Source: DASYRM01 sp036004405 (GTDB lineage: Bacteria; Acidobacteriota; Vicinamibacteria; Vicinamibacterales; UBA2999). From it: 33,264 nt of DNA. The position numbers were made by a program, and so were the translations under genes. Below the pieces are notes generated by a model that did not search any database, was not told the origin of the DNA, and saw nothing but the letters and a program-made list of their open reading frames with translations. The stretch's first letter is position 1. Every line of letters begins with the position of its first letter. Below, in pieces: positions 1-6,635 of the stretch. The stretch covers positions 1 through 33,264 of the forward strand of contig DASYRM010000071.1 in NCBI GenBank assembly GCA_036004405.1. The letters run 5' to 3'.

Positions 1-1681
1 CGTGCAGCTCCACCAGATGCTTCACGATCGAGAGGCCCAGGCCCGTGCCGCCTGGACCTGAGCGCGACTTGTCCACGCGGTAGAAGCGCTCGAATACGCG
101 CGCCAGGTCGTTGGGCGGAATACCAGGACCCGAGTCGGACACCATCACGTGCACCGCGCCGCCGCGGCGCTCGGCCGACAGGCAGATGTCCGATTGCGGC
201 GGCGAGTAGCTCACGGCGTTCTCGACCAGGTTCCGCAGGATGTCGTGCAGCTTGCCGGGGTCGGCGTCCACGTACGCCGCGTCGCCAGGGATGTTCATGG
301 ACACGCGCTGCTGCCGGGCCTCGACGACTTGCGAGAGGTCGGCAAGCACGCCCTCGAACGCGTCGCGTACGCCGCAACGCGTGCGCTCCAGCGGCTCCTG
401 CCGGGCATCGAGCCGGGCCAGCCGCAGCAGGTCTTTCACCAGGCGTTCCATGCGCGCGGTGTGACGCCCGATAATGTCGAGGAAGGCGCGCGCATCGGGA
501 CCAAGTGACGGTTCGTCGAGCAGCGCCTCGACGTAGCCACGGATGGCGGTGAGCGGCGTGCGCAGCTCGTGCGACACGTTGGCCACGAAGTCCTGCCGGA
601 TCTGCCCCGCCTTCCGCAGATCGGTGATGTCGTGCAGCACGAGCACCGCGCCGCCGTCGCCCGACGACGCCACCGCGGCCGCACGCGCGACGAAGGTGCG
701 CAGCGCATCGCGCGACAGGGTGAGCTCGCGGCTGGCCACCGGTTCGCGCCGCAGCGAGGCTCCGAGCAGGGCGGCGATGTCCGGGTGGCGAATCACTTCC
801 ACGTACGGCCGGCCGGTGGCCTGTTCCGCCACGCGCAGCATGTCCTGCGCGGCGCGGTTGACCAGCTGCACGCGCCCCTGGCGATCGACGATCAGCACCC
901 CCTCGACCATGCCGGCCAGGATGGCTTCGGTGCGCGCGCGGTCGCGGGACAGATCGTCGACGCGCCGTCCGAGCTCCTGCGCCGCGCCGTCGAGCGCGCG
1001 CGCCACGGCGCCGAGCTCGTCCTCGCCGTAGTCGTGGGCTGGACGGCTGAAATCGCCGGCCGAATAGCGGCGCGCCACCGCGGCCACCGCCTCCACGCGG
1101 CGCGCCAGCGGCGCCGAGAAAACCCACGACAGGATCAGAGCGGCCACGAGCGCGGCCACGAGCGCCAGCGCGGTAGCGCTGCCGATCGTGGCGAGCTGCG
1201 CGTTCACGTCCGTGAGCGGCAGCGCCAGGCGGACGTACTTGACCACCGGGTGATCCGAGCGGATCGCCACGTAGACCATGTCGGTCTGCAGCGTGGTGCT
1301 GTACCGCTGGCTGATGCCGGCGCCGCCGCCGGCGGTCGCCAGCACTTCGGGCCGCGTGGCGTGGTTCTCCAGGGTCTGGAGCTCCGCCGGCGTCTGCGTG
1401 GAGTCGCCGACCACGCGTCCGTCGCCCGCGATCAGCGTCACCCGGCTCGAGACGAGCGTGCCGAGGCGGTCGGCCTCGCGGTCCATGTCGGCCTCGCCGA
1501 GATCGCGCGCGGACGCCAGCAGGTCGGCGATGAGCTTGGACTCGTCGGTCAGGCGGCGCTCGATGACCGTGCGCTCCTGTGTCCGCAGCTGCCAGGGTAC
1601 GAGCAGCGCCATTGTGAGCACGGCGAAGGCCGCCGCCGCCATGGAGCCGATGAACAGCTTGAGCCGGACGCTGATGGTCAT
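1..1681 (-). CDS. phoR: PhoR-type sensor histidine kinase (C-terminus cut by window edge)
   Basis: Membrane sensor kinase that would phosphorylate the PhoB-like regulator encoded just upstream. About 560 codons are visible from the ATG at 1681. A membrane segment lies at about residues 7-27, then an extracytoplasmic region of about 130 residues, and a second membrane segment at about 160-185. A HAMP-like and a PAS-like region follow (VEGVLIVDRQGRVQLVNRAA). The H-box SHELRTPLTAIRGY has the phospho-acceptor His near residue 371. The N-box NLVENAVSYSPP and the G-box GGTGLGLSIVKH run up to the window edge, so only the extreme C-terminus is missing. The gene starts 15 bp after the regulator stop, which indicates one operon. 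Assignment as phosphate-responsive rests on the adjacent Pit and PhoU-like genes; the kinase fold itself is certain. Confidence 0.9.
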   Translation of the reverse strand, partial: MTISVRLKLFIGSMAAAAFAVLTMALLVPWQLRTQERTVIERRLTDESKLIADLLASARDLGEADMDREADRLGTLVSSRVTLIAGDGRVVGDSTQTPAELQTLENHATRPEVLATAGGGAGISQRYSTTLQTDMVYVAIRSDHPVVKYVRLALPLTDVNAQLATIGSATALALVAALVAALILSWVFSAPLARRVEAVAAVARRYSAGDFSRPAHDYGEDELGAVARALDGAAQELGRRVDDLSRDRARTEAILAGMVEGVLIVDRQGRVQLVNRAAQDMLRVAEQATGRPYVEVIRHPDIAALLGASLRREPVASRELTLSRDALRTFVARAAAVASSGDGGAVLVLHDITDLRKAGQIRQDFVANVSHELRTPLTAIRGYVEALLDEPSLGPDARAFLDIIGRHTARMERLVKDLLRLARLDARQEPLERTRCGVRDAFEGVLADLSQVVEARQQRVSMNIPGDAAYVDADPGKLHDILRNLVENAVSYSPPQSDICLSAERRGGAVHVMVSDSGPGIPPNDLARVFERFYRVDKSRSGPGGTGLGLSIVKHLVELH

Positions 1682-1696
1682 GCGAGGACGAAAACG

Positions 1697-2377
1697 CTAG
1701 GCGCTGTCCGCGAGCTTGTAGCCGAACTGCTTGACGGTGACGAGCGCCTCGACCAGTACCGGCAGTTTTTCGCGCAGGCGGCGGACGTGTACGTCCACGG
1801 TGCGCGTGCCGCCCGTGTACTGGTAGCCCCACACGTCGCTGAGCAGGAGGTCGCGCGACAGCACGCGGCCGCGGCGCTGCAACATGTACTGCAAGAGCAG
1901 GAACTCCTTGGCCGTGAGCTTCACTTCCTTGCCGTCGCACGAAACCACGTGCGTCGCCACGTCCATCACGAGCGACCCGTAGGTGAGCAGCGTGCCTTCC
2001 GGCTCGGTCCGCTTGGTGCGACGCAGCAGCGCCCGCGCCCGCGCGATGAGCTCGTTGGGGCTGAAGGGCTTGGCGAGGTAGTCGTCGGCGCCGAGCTCGA
2101 GGCCGACGATGCGGTCGCTCTCTTCGGCCTTGGCCGTGACCATGATGATCGGGATGGCGGCCGTGCGCGCCTCGGCGCGCAGCGCGCGGCAGATCTCGAG
2201 GCCCGTCATGCCCGGCAGCATCAGGTCCAGGATCGCCAGGTCGACGGCGTGGCTCCGCGCATAGGCCAGCGCTTCGGTGCCCGACGGCGTGAGATGCGCC
2301 GTCCAGCCGTTCTTCTGAACGTAATGGGTGATCAGCTCGCCGATGTCGCGATCGTCTTCGGCAACGAGAACGTGCAC
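1697..2377 (-). CDS. phoB: PhoB/OmpR-family response regulator
   Basis: DNA-binding response regulator of 226 residues. The receiver domain (about 1-115) has the acidic pair AEDD, the phospho-acceptor D51 in LDLMLPGMTG, the switch Thr81 (MVTAK) and K103 in LAKPF. The C-terminal winged helix (about 130-225) carries the OmpR/PhoB signature LTAKEFLLLQYM and TVDVHVRRLREK. It would activate phosphate-starvation promoters when phosphorylated by the sensor encoded next. The ATG at 2377 gives the canonical N-terminus MHVLVAEDD. The Pho assignment is from context; the OmpR/PhoB class is clear from sequence. Confidence 0.92.
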   Translation of the reverse strand: MHVLVAEDDRDIGELITHYVQKNGWTAHLTPSGTEALAYARSHAVDLAILDLMLPGMTGLEICRALRAEARTAAIPIIMVTAKAEESDRIVGLELGADDYLAKPFSPNELIARARALLRRTKRTEPEGTLLTYGSLVMDVATHVVSCDGKEVKLTAKEFLLLQYMLQRRGRVLSRDLLLSDVWGYQYTGGTRTVDVHVRRLREKLPVLVEALVTVKQFGYKLADSA

Positions 2378-2428
2378 TGGCCAATGCTACCCCGCCTTCG
2401 CGCGACGCGCTTCGGCGCGGCAGGCCTT

Positions 2429-2460
2429 GGCAGGTAGGCAGGTGGGCAGGTAAGCAGGTG
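2429..2460. repeat. 8-bp tandem repeat between pit and phoB
   Basis: Four consecutive 8-bp units, ggcaggta/ggcaggtg/ggcaggta/agcaggtg, lie in the 88-bp gap between the permease stop and the regulator start. The unit resembles the 9-bp repeats in and around imuB and dnaE2. No function is evident. It sits directly upstream of the phoB start on the transcribed strand. Confidence 0.8.
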
Positions 2461-2465
2461 AGACG

Positions 2466-3482
2466 TTACAACGTGCCGAAGAGCGTGCTCACGACGCCGT
2501 AGGTCAACGCCCCAATGACGGCTGACGCTGGAATCGTCAACAGCCACGCCCAGACGATCTGTCCAGCCACGCCCCAGCGCACGGCCGACAGACGTCGCGT
2601 GGAGCCGACGCCGACGATGGCGCCGGTGATCGTGTGCGTGGTGCTGATGCCGACGCCGAGGTGCGTGGCGAGATAGATGGCGAGCGCTGCGCCCGTTTCC
2701 GCCGAGAACCCGCCGATCGGCTGCAGCTTGGTGATCTTGGACCCCATCGTCTTGATGATGCGCCAGCCGCCCGAGAGCGTGCCCAGGCCGATGGCCGTGT
2801 AGGCGAGGAGGATGACCCACCACGGGATCGGCATCTTGCCGTTCACGAGCTGCAGATAGCCGCCGGTGACGAGCGCGCCGGAGATGATGCCCATCGTCTT
2901 CTGCGCGTCGTTGGCGCCGTGCATCAGGCTGAACCCGGCCGCCGAGAGCAGCTGCATCCGGCGGAAGAAGACGTCGACGCGGTGCGGGCTCGCGCTGCGG
3001 AAGATCCAGAGGCTCGCCACCATCAGCAGCCAGCCGACCGTGAGTCCGACGATCGGCGCCACGACGATGAAGATGATCGTCTTGGTCCAGCCCGAGACGA
3101 TCACCGCCGAGAAGCCGGCCTTGGCGACCGCCGCACCGGCGTAGCCGCCGAACAACGCGTGCGACGAGCTCGTGGGCAGTCCCCAGTACCAGGTGATCAG
3201 GTCCCAGATGATGGCGCCGGTGAGGCCGGCGAAGATCACCGTGAAGGTCACCACCCGCAGGTCCACCATGCCGGCGCCCACCGTCTGCGCCACGGCGGTG
3301 CCGAATGTCACGGCGGCGATGAAGTTGAAGAACGCCGCCCATATCACCGCCTTGGCAGGCGTCAGGACGCGGGTCGAGACGACCGTGGCGATGGAGTTTG
3401 CCGCGTCGTGGAAGCCGTTGATGAAGTCGAAAGTAAGGGCGACGGCGATCAGGATGAGGATCGCCAGCAGCGTGTGATCCAT
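2466..3482 (-). CDS. pit: Low-affinity inorganic phosphate transporter, PiT family
   Basis: Inner-membrane phosphate permease of 338 residues with many hydrophobic segments. PiT repeats are visible in both halves: FDFINGFHDAANSIATVVST near residue 18 with PTSSSHALFGG near 103, and SLMHGANDAQKTMG in the middle with GVGISTTHTITGAIVGVG near the C-terminus. PiT proteins carry metal-phosphate with H+ or Na+. The start ATG at 3482 lies 4 bp after the stop of the DUF47 gene, a pairing common for PiT transporters, so the two are co-transcribed and probably act together. Confidence 0.93.
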   Translation of the reverse strand: MDHTLLAILILIAVALTFDFINGFHDAANSIATVVSTRVLTPAKAVIWAAFFNFIAAVTFGTAVAQTVGAGMVDLRVVTFTVIFAGLTGAIIWDLITWYWGLPTSSSHALFGGYAGAAVAKAGFSAVIVSGWTKTIIFIVVAPIVGLTVGWLLMVASLWIFRSASPHRVDVFFRRMQLLSAAGFSLMHGANDAQKTMGIISGALVTGGYLQLVNGKMPIPWWVILLAYTAIGLGTLSGGWRIIKTMGSKITKLQPIGGFSAETGAALAIYLATHLGVGISTTHTITGAIVGVGSTRRLSAVRWGVAGQIVWAWLLTIPASAVIGALTYGVVSTLFGTL

Positions 3483-3486
3483 GCCG

Positions 3487-4107
3487 TCAGCCGTGCTTGA
3501 CGACGACGCCTTCGAGCAGGTTGCCCACGTCCTCGCAGCGGTCGGTGGCGGCCTCGAGGAAGTCGAAGATCTCCTTCCACTTGATCACGGCGATCGGATC
3601 TTTTTCCTGGTCGAACAGCTCGACGATCGAATCCTGGTGCACGCGATCGGCTTCGTGCTCGAGCTGATTGACGCGCGCGGCGTACTCGAGCACCGCCTTG
3701 GTGTCGTTCTCGAGCGCCTTCATGCCGTCGCAGATCAGGTCGGCGGATTCGACGATGATGTCCGCGAGGCGCCGGGCTCCTGCGCGTACGTTCTGGATCT
3801 TGTAGAGACGCACCACCGCGGACGCGGCATCGATGGCGTCCATGACGTCGTCGAGCGAGCCGGCCAGCGCGTGGATGTCCTCGCGGTCGAGCGGCGTCAC
3901 GAAGGTGCGGTTGAGGCGGTCGATGATGCCGCGCGTGATCTTGTCGCAGGTGTGCTCGATGCCCTTGATCTCCTCCACTTTGGCGATGTCGGGGGGGCTC
4001 GATGCCAGCATCTGCTTGAGCAGGCGGGCGCCTTTGCGGAGCTCTTCCGCCATGCCGATGAAGTCGGTGAAGAATTTCTCTTCGTGGGGAATCAGACTGA
4101 AGCGCAT
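3487..4107 (-). CDS. DUF47 family PhoU-like protein
   Basis: Soluble all-helical protein of 206 residues beginning MRFSLIPHEEKFFTDF, a typical DUF47 N-terminus. Repeated heptad-rich helices contain acidic metal-ligand motifs such as EEIKGIEHTCDKIT and LEHEADRVHQD, typical of PhoU/DUF47. In many bacteria the gene directly precedes pit and is thought to modulate the transporter. Here it is first in the minus-strand run DUF47-pit-phoB-phoR. Family assignment is strong; a precise regulatory role is inferred. Confidence 0.9.
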   Translation of the reverse strand: MRFSLIPHEEKFFTDFIGMAEELRKGARLLKQMLASSPPDIAKVEEIKGIEHTCDKITRGIIDRLNRTFVTPLDREDIHALAGSLDDVMDAIDAASAVVRLYKIQNVRAGARRLADIIVESADLICDGMKALENDTKAVLEYAARVNQLEHEADRVHQDSIVELFDQEKDPIAVIKWKEIFDFLEAATDRCEDVGNLLEGVVVKHG

Positions 4108-4128
4108 CTCACCTCGGTAAGCCTCGCG

Positions 4129-4156
4129 ATCCTAGCAGATTTAACTGATGGGTAAA
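4129..4156 (-). promoter_or_regulatory. Candidate sigma70 promoter for the DUF47-pit unit
   Basis: On the minus strand a -35-like TTTACC (4156-4151) and a -10-like TAGGAT (4134-4129) are 16 bp apart and end about 20 bp upstream of the DUF47 start. A CTGTCAC heptamer lies further upstream (complement of 4178-4184) and is reminiscent of half a Pho box. The second repeat is not clear, so Pho control is only a suggestion. The rest of the 297-bp divergent gap holds the imuA promoter and nothing else recognisable. Confidence 0.4.
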
Positions 4157-4348
4157 TTTCGTGTAACGCGCGTGAGCGTGACAGACGCGCGCGCGTCGAT
4201 GATCGTGAAGAAGACGAAAGAAGAGGTTCGAACACCGCGATGCACGTCGCGATGCGGCGAGCCGCGTCATTGAATAGCGCCGCGGCGGCATCACAGAGAC
4301 TCGACTGACCTCCCCGTCGAAGCGTTTTTCCGCGCCAGATGGTCGAAC

Positions 4349-4377
4349 TTGACCGCCAGCGCAATTTTCGCTATATA
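4349..4377 (+). promoter_or_regulatory. Sigma70-like promoter of the imuA operon
   Basis: TTGACC (4349-4354) and TATATA (4372-4377) are separated by exactly 17 bp and lie 28 bp before the imuA ATG. This is an unusually AT-rich island in very GC-rich DNA. ImuA-ImuB-DnaE2 operons are generally repressed by LexA. The spacer contains one arm of an 11-bp inverted repeat (4361-4371), so a repressor site could overlap the promoter. Confidence 0.6.
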
Positions 4378-4418
4378 TTCGCCCTTCCAGTTTGAGACGA
4401 AGATATGGCGAAAATTGC
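4361..4418. promoter_or_regulatory. 11-bp inverted repeat straddling imuA promoter and start
   Basis: gcaattttcgc (4361-4371) is exactly repeated in inverted orientation as gcgaaaattgc (4408-4418). One arm fills the -35/-10 spacer and the other covers codons 2-5 of imuA. The 36-bp separation suits two DNA-bound repressor units better than an mRNA hairpin, because the first arm lies upstream of the expected transcript start. Operator function is inferred. Confidence 0.45.
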
Positions 4419-5151
4419 ACTGGCTGCATTGGAATCTGCTCTCCGCGACAGAAAACTCGATCGCACCCTGACCACGGCGCTGCCGCCGCTCGAGCAGGCG
4501 GCCGATGCGTGCGCGCCGACCGGCGTGGCCGCCGTCGATGCGTGCCTGAGGAACGGCGTGCCGCGGGGCCAGCTTTCGGAGCTGGCCGGACCGCGCTCGG
4601 CGGGGTGCACCACGCTGCTGCTGCAGGCGATGGCCGCGGCCACGCAGCGCGGCGAGCTCGTGGCGCTCGTGGACACCTTCGATCGGCTCGACGTGGCCTC
4701 GATGGAGGCGGCCGGCGCCGATCTCAGGCGGGTGCTGTGGATCCGCGGTCAGGTGGGTCCGCCCGAGTGGGCGATCGATCGCGCGCTCAAAGCGCTCAAC
4801 CTCGTGCTGCAGGCGGGCGGGTTCGGCCTCGTCGCGATCGATCTGGCCGACGTGCCTGCCGCGACGCTCCGCCGCATTCCGTTCACGACGTGGCTGCGCG
4901 TGCAGCGCGCCGTTGAAGGGCGCGACACGGCGTGCCTGCTCGTAGCGCCTGAGCCGATCGCCCGCAGCGCGGGCGGGCTCACGCTGACGCTCACTGGGCG
5001 CGCGACGTGGACGGGAACGAGCGCACGGCCGCGCGTGGCCGGCGCTGAGCTGCGCATGCAGGTCGTATCGCCGCGCCGCCGCGTAGGTGGCGACGTGGCG
5101 GTATCGGCTCGCACAGACGATGTGCCTTCGTACGTAGTTGCGGGTCATTAG
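4405..5151 (+). CDS. imuA: ImuA-like RecA-fold protein of the mutasome
   Basis: A 248-residue RecA/SulA-like accessory protein of translesion synthesis. The core resembles the RecA beta-strand arrangement: GVPRGQLSELAGPRSAGCTT replaces the Walker A loop near residue 50, followed by LVALVDTFDRLD and a Walker-B-like strand GFGLVAIDLAD. The classical Walker A GxxxxGKT is not present, as in many ImuA proteins. The family partners ImuB and DnaE2 in damage-induced mutagenesis. imuB begins 18 bp downstream. The ATG at 4405 fits the promoter spacing; the ribosome-binding site is weak. Confidence 0.8.
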   Translation: MAKIALAALESALRDRKLDRTLTTALPPLEQAADACAPTGVAAVDACLRNGVPRGQLSELAGPRSAGCTTLLLQAMAAATQRGELVALVDTFDRLDVASMEAAGADLRRVLWIRGQVGPPEWAIDRALKALNLVLQAGGFGLVAIDLADVPAATLRRIPFTTWLRVQRAVEGRDTACLLVAPEPIARSAGGLTLTLTGRATWTGTSARPRVAGAELRMQVVSPRRRVGGDVAVSARTDDVPSYVVAGH

Positions 5152-5169
5152 ACCCCGCCTCTAAACGAT

Positions 5170-6564
5170 ATGAACGGCGCTCTATACGCGGCGGCGGGTA
5201 GTGATCCCGCGCAGCTCCTCGAAGTAGCGCGCGAGTTTTCGCCACGCATCGACGTGTGCGGCCCGCGCGAGATCACGCTCGACTTGACCGGCCTGGCGCG
5301 CCTGTTCGGCGACGCGCGCACCATCGCCGGGGAGCTGCGGCGCACCGCGGCCGATCGCGGCCTGCGGGTGCGCGTGGCCATCGCCGCCTCGCGCACGGCC
5401 GCGCGCCTGCTCGTGCGCCATCGCGCCGGCCTCACGATCGTCGAGCCCGGCGACGACGCCCAAGCCCTCGCCCCGCTCCCCCTCGAACTGCTCTTGAACG
5501 TACGTAGAGGCGGACCTTCAGGTCCGCCTGACGACCAAGACGCCGAGATCTGCGCCAGCTTCCGCCGTTGGGGCCTGCGCACGCTCGGTGAGGTGGCCGC
5601 GTTGCCGCCAGCCGACGTCGCCGCCCGGATGGGGCAGGCAGGCGTGCAGTGGCAACGGCTCGCGCGCGGCGACGACCCGGCGCCGCTCGTGCCGTCGGTC
5701 CCCGAGGAGCGTTTCGAGCAGGCGCTCGATCTCGAGTGGCCCATCGACGGCCTCGAGCCGCTGTCGTTCGTGCTCGGCCGGCTGATGGACCCGCTGTCTG
5801 CGCATCTCGAACGCCGCGATCGTGGGGCCGCGGTGCTGCACGTGCGCCTGCACCTCGTGTCGAAGGCTGTCCACGAGCGAACGCTGGAGCTGCCGGCGCC
5901 GATGCGCGACGCGCGGACGCTCCGCACGCTCGTGCTGCTCGATCTCGAATCGCATCCTCCTGCGGCCGCTATCGATCGCGTGGTAGTGGCCGTGGACCCC
6001 ACCCCCGCGCGCATCCTCCAGTACTCGCTGCTGACGCGTCCGCTGCCGTCGCCCGAGCAGGTGTCCACGCTGATGGCGCGGCTGAACGCACTGATGGGCG
6101 AGGGGCGTTGCGGCTCGCCGTCGGTCGTGGATTCATGGCGTCCAGGCGCGTTCGCAATGGCACCGTTCGCTCCTTCGGAGCCTGACGGTGGAGGCAGAGA
6201 GGGCAGAGAGGGCAGAGAGGGCGGAGTAGGGAAAGCGCTTGTCGTGGCGCTCAGGCGATTCCGCTTCGCGGTGCCAGCGCGCGTGCAGGTGGACGACGGC
6301 CGGCCGGTGCGCGTCACCACCGAGCGGCGTGGCATCAGCGGCGGTCGGATCGACAAGGCTGCTGGCCCCTGGAGAACGTCGGGCCAATGGTGGGCCAGCC
6401 CTGAGTCAGGTAAGTCAGGTGGGTCAGGTGAGTCAGGTAGGTCGGACCCGGACAGTCCATGGGATCGAGACGAGTGGGATGTGACGGTCAGCGACGGCGC
6501 CACGTATCGGCTCTTTCGAGAGCGTGACGCGAATGCGTGGTTCATCGACGGTGTTCTGGACTAG
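5170..6564 (+). CDS. imuB: ImuB, Y-family DNA polymerase homologue
   Basis: A 464-residue Y-family polymerase homologue that acts as a non-catalytic adaptor between the clamp, ImuA and DnaE2 in the family. The polymerase-like region starts near FSPRIDVCGP, then LDLTGLARLFGDA and RVAIAASRTAARL. A helix-hairpin-helix-like stretch follows (RRWGLRTLGEVAALP), then a little-finger domain and the conserved ImuB tail (AAGPWRTSGQWWA, then DEWDVTVSDGATYRLF). The N-terminal polymerase segment is short, and upstream sequence in this frame is closed by a stop at 5149. Three repeat insertions are translated in frame: a palindrome (RRGGPSGPP, about residues 110-120), a Gly-Arg-Glu run (about 341-355) and a Ser-Gly-rich run (about 412-426). 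Confidence 0.87.
   Translation: MNGALYAAAGSDPAQLLEVAREFSPRIDVCGPREITLDLTGLARLFGDARTIAGELRRTAADRGLRVRVAIAASRTAARLLVRHRAGLTIVEPGDDAQALAPLPLELLLNVRRGGPSGPPDDQDAEICASFRRWGLRTLGEVAALPPADVAARMGQAGVQWQRLARGDDPAPLVPSVPEERFEQALDLEWPIDGLEPLSFVLGRLMDPLSAHLERRDRGAAVLHVRLHLVSKAVHERTLELPAPMRDARTLRTLVLLDLESHPPAAAIDRVVVAVDPTPARILQYSLLTRPLPSPEQVSTLMARLNALMGEGRCGSPSVVDSWRPGAFAMAPFAPSEPDGGGREGREGREGGVGKALVVALRRFRFAVPARVQVDDGRPVRVTTERRGISGGRIDKAAGPWRTSGQWWASPESGKSGGSGESGRSDPDSPWDRDEWDVTVSDGATYRLFRERDANAWFIDGVLD
5499..5529. repeat. Palindromic repeat inside imuB
   Basis: The leader cgtacgtag (5499-5507) is followed by a perfect 9-bp-arm palindrome, aggcggacc-ttca-ggtccgcct (5508-5529). The same leader, loop and architecture recur at 9189-9220, 17003-17030 and 28205-28224 with different arm sequences. 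Here the repeat is translated without disturbing the frame. Confidence 0.8.
6191..6235. repeat. 9-bp tandem repeat inside imuB (first)
   Basis: Units gaggcagag, agggcagag (twice), agggcggag and a degenerate tagggaaag run in tandem. A 9-bp unit is three codons, so the run is read as a Gly-Arg-Glu repeat. It sits just before the conserved segment ALVVALRRFRF of the ImuB tail. Confidence 0.8.
6403..6447. repeat. 9-bp tandem repeat inside imuB (second)
   Basis: Units gagtcaggt, aagtcaggt, gggtcaggt, gagtcaggt and aggtcggac are in tandem and encode a Ser-Gly-rich linker in frame. The run falls between the conserved tail motifs GPWRTSGQWWA and WDRDEWDVTV, so it is an insertion relative to the usual ImuB pattern. 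Confidence 0.8.
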
Positions 6565-6593
6565 TTCTTCGAGCGTGCCTTCAAGCGTTTTTA

Positions 6594-6629
6594 CCCACCC
6601 GACCCACCTGACCTACCCGACCCACCCGA
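6594..6629. repeat. 9-bp tandem repeat between imuB and dnaE2
   Basis: Four 9-bp units, cccacccga, cccacctga, cctacccga and cccacccga, end 6 bp before the dnaE2 ATG. The unit is the reverse complement of the tcaggtggg family seen in imuB at 6403-6447. It occupies the place where a ribosome-binding site would be expected, and no clear Shine-Dalgarno sequence remains. Confidence 0.75.
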
Positions 6630-6635
6630 CCTCGC

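Noticed and set aside
569..2437. Long plus-strand reading frame of 622 codons across the phoR-phoB region
   Set aside because: It is the antisense shadow of the sensor kinase and regulator; its product is His/Arg/Ala-rich low-complexity sequence with no motifs, while the minus strand has all kinase and receiver motifs.
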